A DNA stretch of 8,543 nt from an uncultured Oscillospiraceae bacterium (GTDB taxonomy: Bacteria; Bacillota_A; Clostridia; Oscillospirales; Oscillospiraceae). Shown here one piece after another: positions 5,071 through 8,543 of this stretch. Every line of letters starts with the position of its first letter. The first letter of the stretch is position 1. Both the position numbers and the translations under genes were made by a program. A model generated the notes under the pieces. The model was given only the letters and a program-made list of their open reading frames with translations, was not told the origin of the DNA and searched no databases. The stretch is taken from positions 1 through 8,543 of the forward strand of contig CALXGD010000060.1 in NCBI GenBank assembly GCA_944387745.1, given 5' to 3'.

Positions 5071-6690
5071 ATGAGCGGAAAAAGAGAACAGATAACACAA
5101 AGAGAAAACCAAGGGTCCGCAGGGGGACTGGCCGGCTGGTGGCGGCAGCACAGAAGCTGGGTGGCCGGATTGGACCGGGGGCAGAAAATCCGTTACCGGC
5201 TGTTTCAGCTGGTGGTCCTGCTGGCCGCTGCAGCCATAGCGGTGTGCCTGGCAATCCGCGCCTGGATCCAGCTTCCGACAGTCCCTGTGCTCCCGGAGGG
5301 AACGGTGACTACGGAGGACGGAGGGTCAACCTTTGAGGGGGCGGAGCTGCCCGACGTAGTGAAAAGCGGACAGAGGCCGGGGGTATATACCTTTCTTCTG
5401 GTGGGACGGGACACCGGAGGCGGCGGAAATACCGACACCATGGTTTTGTTTACCTTTGACACGGAGAAAAAGACAATTCACGGCATGAGCCTGCCCCGGG
5501 ACACCATGATCAACGTGTCTACCAGCAGTAAGCGGCTCAATGCAGTATACAACTACAACAAGGGCAGAGACCCGGACACCCAGGCAGAAAAAGGAATGGC
5601 TGCCTTGAAGTCAGAGGTGGGCAAGCTCACCGGCATCATTCCAAACTACTATGTGATCGTCCAGTGGGAGGCTGTGGGCCAGCTGGTAGACGCCATCGAC
5701 GGGGTCTGGTTCGAGGTCCCCTTCGATATGAACTACGACGACCCTTACCAGGATCTGCACATCCACCAGGAGGCGGGCTACCGCCTGCTTGACGGAGACG
5801 ACGCTATGCAGGTCATCCGCTGGCGGAAGAACAACGGAGGGGTCTCCGGCGGCGACGTGGCCCGTATTCCCATCCAGCAGGACTTCCTGAAGGCGGCCAT
5901 CTCCCAGTGCCTGAAGCCGGAGATCCTATTGAAAGCCCCCAGCCTGGCGCAGATCTTTATGGAAAATGTGGAGACCGATTTGACCATAGGAAATATCCTG
6001 GCCTTTGCCCAAATGGCTGCGGGGATGGACACGGAGAACGACGTGACATTTGTCACCATGCCCTGGACCGACGCCTACTACCCCGGCGTGTCTATGGTCC
6101 TGCCAGTGGTGGACGAGCTGGTGGAGCTCCTCAACGAGGGCTTCAACCCCTATCAGGACGAGATTCGATCCAGCGACCTGTCGGTGCTCTACCGCAACAG
6201 CGATGGCAGCTACGGCGTGACCAACGGGACCCTGCTGGACTCCTCCCTGGCCCGGCCCAGAGGGGGCGGCAGCTCCAGTTCCTCCGGCGGAGGCGGCTCC
6301 GGCGGAGAGACAGAGCAGCCCGACGAATCGGACGAGAGCCCGGATGAGGAAGAGCTGCCGCCGGAGAACCAGAGTGGCGGACAGACCGGCGGGGGCGAGG
6401 ACCCCGGCGGTTCCCAGGAGCCGGACGAGTCCCAGACCCAGGAACCGGCCGGCCCGGAGGACGAGCAGCCCCCGGACCAGTCCAGCTCAGCAGGCCAGAC
6501 GGAGCCGGGAAGCGATTCCTCCAGCTCAGCAGGCCAGACAGAGCCGGGAAGTGATTCCTCCGGCACAGTGGGCGGGGAAGAGGCGGCGGAGCCACCTCCC
6601 TCCCAGGACATCCAGGGAGGCGGAGATGGCCTGACCGTGTCCGATTTACCGGATTGGCTTGTCCCTGCCGAGATGGAGCCGGCGGCGTGA
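5071..6690 (+). CDS. LytR-CpsA-Psr (LCP) family cell-wall polymer ligase with acidic repetitive tail
   Basis: LCP proteins transfer undecaprenyl-linked polymers such as teichoic acids or capsule to peptidoglycan on the outer face of the membrane. The 539-residue product has a basic cytoplasmic N-terminus, one transmembrane helix at about 45-64 and an LCP catalytic domain at about 105-275. Family motifs are FLLVGRDTGGGGNTDTM (108-124), SLPRDTMINV (140-149), RLNAVYNY (155-162), LVDAIDGVWFEVP (205-217) and GYRLLDGDDAMQVIRWR (236-252). GDVARIPIQQ (261-270) corresponds to the usual GD-x-x-R-x-x-RQQ, with Ile in place of the second Arg. A low-complexity, acidic, Gly/Ser/Pro/Glu-rich tail runs from about 398 to the end and is probably disordered. 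AAGGAG (5053-5058) lies 12 bases before the ATG, nine bases after the nadD-yqeK stop. The polymer substrate cannot be told. Confidence 0.92.
   Translation: MSGKREQITQRENQGSAGGLAGWWRQHRSWVAGLDRGQKIRYRLFQLVVLLAAAAIAVCLAIRAWIQLPTVPVLPEGTVTTEDGGSTFEGAELPDVVKSGQRPGVYTFLLVGRDTGGGGNTDTMVLFTFDTEKKTIHGMSLPRDTMINVSTSSKRLNAVYNYNKGRDPDTQAEKGMAALKSEVGKLTGIIPNYYVIVQWEAVGQLVDAIDGVWFEVPFDMNYDDPYQDLHIHQEAGYRLLDGDDAMQVIRWRKNNGGVSGGDVARIPIQQDFLKAAISQCLKPEILLKAPSLAQIFMENVETDLTIGNILAFAQMAAGMDTENDVTFVTMPWTDAYYPGVSMVLPVVDELVELLNEGFNPYQDEIRSSDLSVLYRNSDGSYGVTNGTLLDSSLARPRGGGSSSSSGGGGSGGETEQPDESDESPDEEELPPENQSGGQTGGGEDPGGSQEPDESQTQEPAGPEDEQPPDQSSSAGQTEPGSDSSSSAGQTEPGSDSSGTVGGEEAAEPPPSQDIQGGGDGLTVSDLPDWLVPAEMEPAA
6481..6558 (+). 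repeat. 39-base tandem repeat, two copies, inside the LCP tail
   Basis: Two adjacent in-frame 39-base units (6481-6519 and 6520-6558) each encode SSSAGQTEPGSDS (residues 471-483 and 484-496). They differ at only two bases (6501/6540 and 6513/6552), both synonymous third positions. This points to a recent duplication with the protein sequence kept. Confidence 0.95.
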
Positions 6691-6700
6691 AGGACAACCT

Positions 6701-6726
6701 GCAGGGCGGGACTGTATGTCCGCCCC
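6701..6726 (+). repeat. GC-rich hairpin downstream of the LCP gene
   Basis: GGGCGGGAC (6704-6712) can pair with GTCCGCCC (6718-6725) with one bulged base across a five-base loop. No T-tract follows, so it is a poor rho-independent terminator. It is preceded by GCAG, one base different from the GTAG foot of the palindromes at 3238-3367, and may be a decayed relative of them. Confidence 0.35.
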
Positions 6727-6781
6727 AGCTGGGACGTTCCATTTTGCGGGCGGTCCAAGGCCGCTCCAGTCCTTCTTCCCA

Positions 6782-6811
6782 TTGAAAAACCCAAGGACGG
6801 ATTCCCATATT
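6782..6811 (+). promoter_or_regulatory. Possible sigma-A promoter of rsfS
   Basis: TTGAAA (6782-6787) and CATATT (6806-6811) are separated by 18 bases in an AT-rich stretch of an otherwise GC-rich region, 35 bases before the rsfS start. The -10 matches the consensus at four of six bases, so this is tentative. Confidence 0.3.
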
Positions 6812-6845
6812 ACAACAAACCGACAAAAAGAGAGGAGTTTTGCTT

Positions 6846-7205
6846 GTGACATCCTATGAGAGCGCCATGCTGCTGGCTAACACCCTGGACGGCAAGAAGG
6901 GAGAGGAGATTAAGGTTCTGAAAACAGAGGGCCTGACTACCCTGGCGGACTATTTTGTGATCTGCACCGCCACCTCCACCACTCAGATTAAGGCCATGTC
7001 CGACGCCTGTGAGGAGGCCATGGAGAAGAGAGGGGAGCGGGTCCACCATATTGAGGGGCACAGGGGCGGAACCTGGCTGCTCATGGACTTCTCATCTGTG
7101 GTGGTCCATATCTTTATGGATGAGGCCCGGAAATTCTATGACCTGGAGCGCCTCTGGGCGGATGCGGAGGAGATCCCTGTGGAGAGACCGGAGGAAGAGA
7201 CCTGA
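6846..7205 (+). CDS. rsfS: Ribosomal silencing factor RsfS
   Basis: RsfS (YbeB/Iojap family) binds protein L14 (uL14) of the 50S subunit and blocks subunit joining, lowering translation when nutrients are scarce. The 119-residue protein has the family's core: LADYFVICTATSTTQIKAM (33-51), the EG-x-x-x-x-WLLMDF segment (70-82), VVVHIF (85-90) and FYDLERLW (97-104). A GTG start at 6846 is preferred over the TTG at 6840, because GAGGAG (6832-6837) is eight bases from the GTG but only two from the TTG. The gene usually follows nadD and yqeK; here the LCP gene and a 155-base gap intervene. Seven bases (positions 7206-7211, plus the -35 edge) separate its stop from the next promoter. Confidence 0.95.
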   Translation: MTSYESAMLLANTLDGKKGEEIKVLKTEGLTTLADYFVICTATSTTQIKAMSDACEEAMEKRGERVHHIEGHRGGTWLLMDFSSVVVHIFMDEARKFYDLERLWADAEEIPVERPEEET

Positions 7206-7211
7206 AAATCC

Positions 7212-7240
7212 TTGACAACAGGGAGAGAATCCCCTATAAT
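7212..7240 (+). promoter_or_regulatory. Consensus sigma-A promoter of the T-box-valS operon
   Basis: TTGACA (7212-7217) and TATAAT (7235-7240) match both sigma-A consensus hexamers exactly, with the optimal 17-base spacer. Transcription should start near 7247. The -35 begins six bases after the rsfS stop codon. Confidence 0.93.
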
Positions 7241-7432
7241 GCTTCCATGTAAACGGAAAAGGCTTGGATGAGGAGTGAAGTATCCGGCTGCCGGCGGTAG
7301 AGAGAGGGGACGGAAGGTGCAAGTCCCTCCGCTGCGCGGGAGAAAGTGGCCTCAGAGCTCCGCCCCAGAAGCTGTAGTAGGGGGCGGCGGTCCCGCCGTT
7401 ATCGGGCAGAAGTGTCCCCCTCTGCGGGGAAA

Positions 7433-7472
7433 TTCAGGTGGTACCGCGGACTGAACTGCTGTTCGCCCTGAG
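7433..7472 (+). promoter_or_regulatory. T-box antiterminator
   Basis: Helix A1 pairs CAGG (7435-7438) with CCTG (7467-7470) and can extend by two pairs outward. The seven-base bulge TGGTACC (7439-7445) follows, then helix A2 pairs GCG (7446-7448) with CGC (7464-7466). Its 3' strand is the 5' arm of the terminator, so the two structures exclude each other. Confidence 0.85.
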
Positions 7473-7494
7473 CTGTGCGGCTCAGGGCGTTTTT
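7464..7494 (+). terminator. T-box-controlled rho-independent terminator
   Basis: A perfect ten-base-pair stem, CGCCCTGAGC (7464-7473) with GCTCAGGGCG (7480-7489), has a six-base loop and five T at 7490-7494. It is the default structure when tRNA-Val is charged. No other terminator is seen after rsfS, so it may also stop read-through from upstream (inference). Confidence 0.95.
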
Positions 7495-7615
7495 ATACAT
7501 TGTCCCAATTCTGTTGTGCGTGACCCCTCCGCAGGGCGGGAACAGCAAAAAATTTTGAATTTGAGGACACAAAATAAAGAGCATTTCAGAGTATGCAACA
7601 AGAGGAGGAGACAAG

Positions 7616-8203
7616 TTGAGTCAAAAACAGAGGCTGAGAACCCGCACGGAGCTGGACCTAACCCACCTGCAGGAGATGCAGCGGGTGGTGGACCGGCTGA
7701 TTGTGCCGTACTGTATCCGGAGAACCCGGGTCTTGAACCTGGGAATCGGCGTGATTGCCCTGGTGGTGGGCGCCCTGTGTGCTTTGCTGGGAGACAATCT
7801 GGTGGCGGGTGTGGTTTTTGGTGTGGTGGGTGTGCTTTTCATCATCCGGGGCATTATGATTTATTGGGTGGTGGCGAGGATGGCCCAGCGCCGGATGAAT
7901 AAAAACTCTGTCACCACGGAGTATATCATGGAAAAACCCTATATTTGGGCCTTTAATTCCCAGGGTGACGCCCATTACCCCTACAGCAGCTGCACACGTC
8001 TGCTGGAGACGAAGCGAAACTTGTATTTCATTACCGACGAGGGCAGAACCATCATGCTGGATAAGGAAAACCTGACAGGCGGAACTGTAGAGGATCTGCG
8101 GGACTGGCTGGAGGAGCGCTGCCAGCGGAAGGTGGAGCAGGTCAGGCCGGATTGGAGCGTCCAGGAGATGCCAAATGAGGAGAGTAAGGAGAATCCGCAA
8201 TGA
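7616..8203 (+). CDS. YcxB-like membrane protein
   Basis: The 195-residue protein has a charged N-terminus (1-36), two predicted transmembrane helices (about 39-58 and 63-86) and a cytoplasmic C-terminal part. Its segment from about 97 to 166 resembles the YcxB-like domain: a [14 protein letters not shown] strand pair, [20 protein letters not shown] and a final [18 protein letters not shown]. The function of this family is not established. The TTG start at 7616 is supported by AGGAGG (7603-7608), seven bases upstream; no ATG or GTG is as well placed. The gene is the first one controlled by the valine T-box and overlaps valS by four bases (ATGA), so its expression is tied to valine starvation and to valS translation. 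Whether it has a role in valine metabolism is unknown. Confidence 0.85.
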   Translation: MSQKQRLRTRTELDLTHLQEMQRVVDRLIVPYCIRRTRVLNLGIGVIALVVGALCALLGDNLVAGVVFGVVGVLFIIRGIMIYWVVARMAQRRMNKNSVTTEYIMEKPYIWAFNSQGDAHYPYSSCTRLLETKRNLYFITDEGRTIMLDKENLTGGTVEDLRDWLEERCQRKVEQVRPDWSVQEMPNEESKENPQ

Positions 8204-8543
8204 GAAAAGAATTGCCAAAGGTCTATGAACCCCAGGAGGTGGAGTCCCGCGTCTATGAGACCTGGGAGAAAAACGGCTGCTTTCAAGGGCATCGGGACCC
8301 CGACCGGAAACCGTTTACGATCGTCATGCCGCCCCCCAACGTGACAGGGCAGCTGCATATGGGCCACGCCATGGACTCCACCCTTCAGGACATTCTCATC
8401 CGCTTCAAGCGGATGCAGGGCTACGCCGCCCTGTGGGTCCCCGGCACCGACCACGCCGGCATCGCCACCCAGATCAAGGTGGAGGAGGATCTGCGGGTGA
8501 ACGAGGGCCTGACCCGCTATGACCTGGGCCGGGAGAAGTTCTT
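8200..8543 (+). CDS. valS: Valyl-tRNA synthetase, N-terminal part (3' truncated by window)
   Basis: ValS charges tRNA-Val with valine in the cytoplasm and edits mischarged threonine. Only the first 114 residues are present. They include the family's opening ([19 protein letters not shown], 5-23), the [14 protein letters not shown] segment (44-57) with the class I HIGH motif as HMGH, and [15 protein letters not shown] (77-91). The KMSKS motif, editing domain and C-terminal coiled coil lie beyond the window. The ATG at 8200 follows TAAGGAG (8185-8191) by eight bases and overlaps the preceding stop in ATGA, indicating translational coupling. Transcription is controlled by the T-box about 0.7 kb upstream. 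Confidence 0.98.
   Translation, partial: MRKELPKVYEPQEVESRVYETWEKNGCFQGHRDPDRKPFTIVMPPPNVTGQLHMGHAMDSTLQDILIRFKRMQGYAALWVPGTDHAGIATQIKVEEDLRVNEGLTRYDLGREKF

Larger units (their letters stand above)
7247..7494 (+). ncRNA. Valine T-box riboswitch leader (tRNA-Val sensing)
   Basis: The leader has all main T-box parts. Stem I runs from about 7262 to 7358: lower helices GCTT/GAGC (7262-7265 with 7355-7358) and TGAGG/CCTCA (7269-7273 with 7350-7354), the AAGTA S-turn side (7278-7282), and distal AGAGAG (7301-7306) and GGAAGGTGCAAG (7312-7323). The specifier loop reads GAAAGTGG (7342-7349), with GTG (Val) at 7346-7348 as the likely specifier. A stem follows at 7361-7386 (CGCCCC/GGGGCG). The T-box AGGTGGTACCGCGG spans 7436-7449; its TGGT (7439-7442) is complementary to an ACCA acceptor end, as in tRNA-Val. 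Uncharged tRNA-Val should stabilise the antiterminator and allow transcription into the YcxB-like gene and valS. The downstream valS supports the amino-acid assignment. Confidence 0.95.

Noticed and set aside
7377..7398. GTAG followed by a GC-rich hairpin, similar to the REP-like palindromes
   Set aside because: It lies inside the T-box leader, where hairpins between stem I and the antiterminator are expected, so riboswitch structure explains it.
7511..7545. CTGTT...AACAG hairpin with inner CCCT/AGGG in the leader before the YcxB-like gene
   Set aside because: Irregular and short, with no following T-run; no regulatory meaning can be supported.

Overview
All genes in this window lie on the + strand. 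GC content is high and codons are GC-rich, and the gene set is typical of a Gram-positive bacterium: a T-box riboswitch ahead of valS, an RNase PH–RdgB pair, a CRM-domain YhbY, a NadD–YqeK fusion, an LCP protein and RsfS. Together with strong AGGAGG-type ribosome binding sites and sigma-A promoters, this suggests a high-GC member of the Clostridia, most likely an Oscillospiraceae gut bacterium (Flavonifractor/Oscillibacter-like). That placement is inference, since no database search was possible.

Layout. Positions 1-188 are the C-terminal end of a REP-associated/IS200-like Y1 transposase, overlapping by four bases the start of a small membrane-anchored zinc-ribbon protein (185-469). A soluble four-CxxC zinc-ribbon protein (481-786) and ftsY (802-1671) follow closely. 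After a 223-base gap with a putative extended -10 promoter come rph (1895-2611) and rdgB (2615-3208). The gap from 3209 to 3418 holds three GTAG-footed palindromes arranged like REP/BIME elements. Then come yhbY (3419-3742), a nadD-yqeK fusion (3853-5061), an LCP-family cell-wall ligase with a repetitive acidic tail (5071-6690) and rsfS (6846-7205). A consensus sigma-A promoter (7212-7240) drives a complete valine T-box leader (7247-7494), which controls a YcxB-like membrane protein (7616-8203) and valS (8200 to the window end, 3' truncated).

How the genes fit together. Most serve core growth functions: targeting of membrane proteins (FtsY), RNA 3'-end trimming (Rph), nucleotide-pool cleaning (RdgB), ribosome assembly and silencing (YhbY, RsfS), NAD synthesis and probable Ap4A removal (NadD-YqeK), attachment of cell-wall polymers (LCP) and valine charging of tRNA (ValS).

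The least ordinary material is the Y1 transposase end and REP-like palindromes in the same 3.4 kb, the GTG-specifier T-box controlling a membrane protein as well as valS, and the LCP tail. I see no CRISPR array, defence island, tRNA, rRNA or complete mobile element. Four start codons were placed by ribosome-binding-site spacing: yhbY ATG 3419, nadD-yqeK GTG 3853, rsfS GTG 6846 and the YcxB-like gene TTG 7616.
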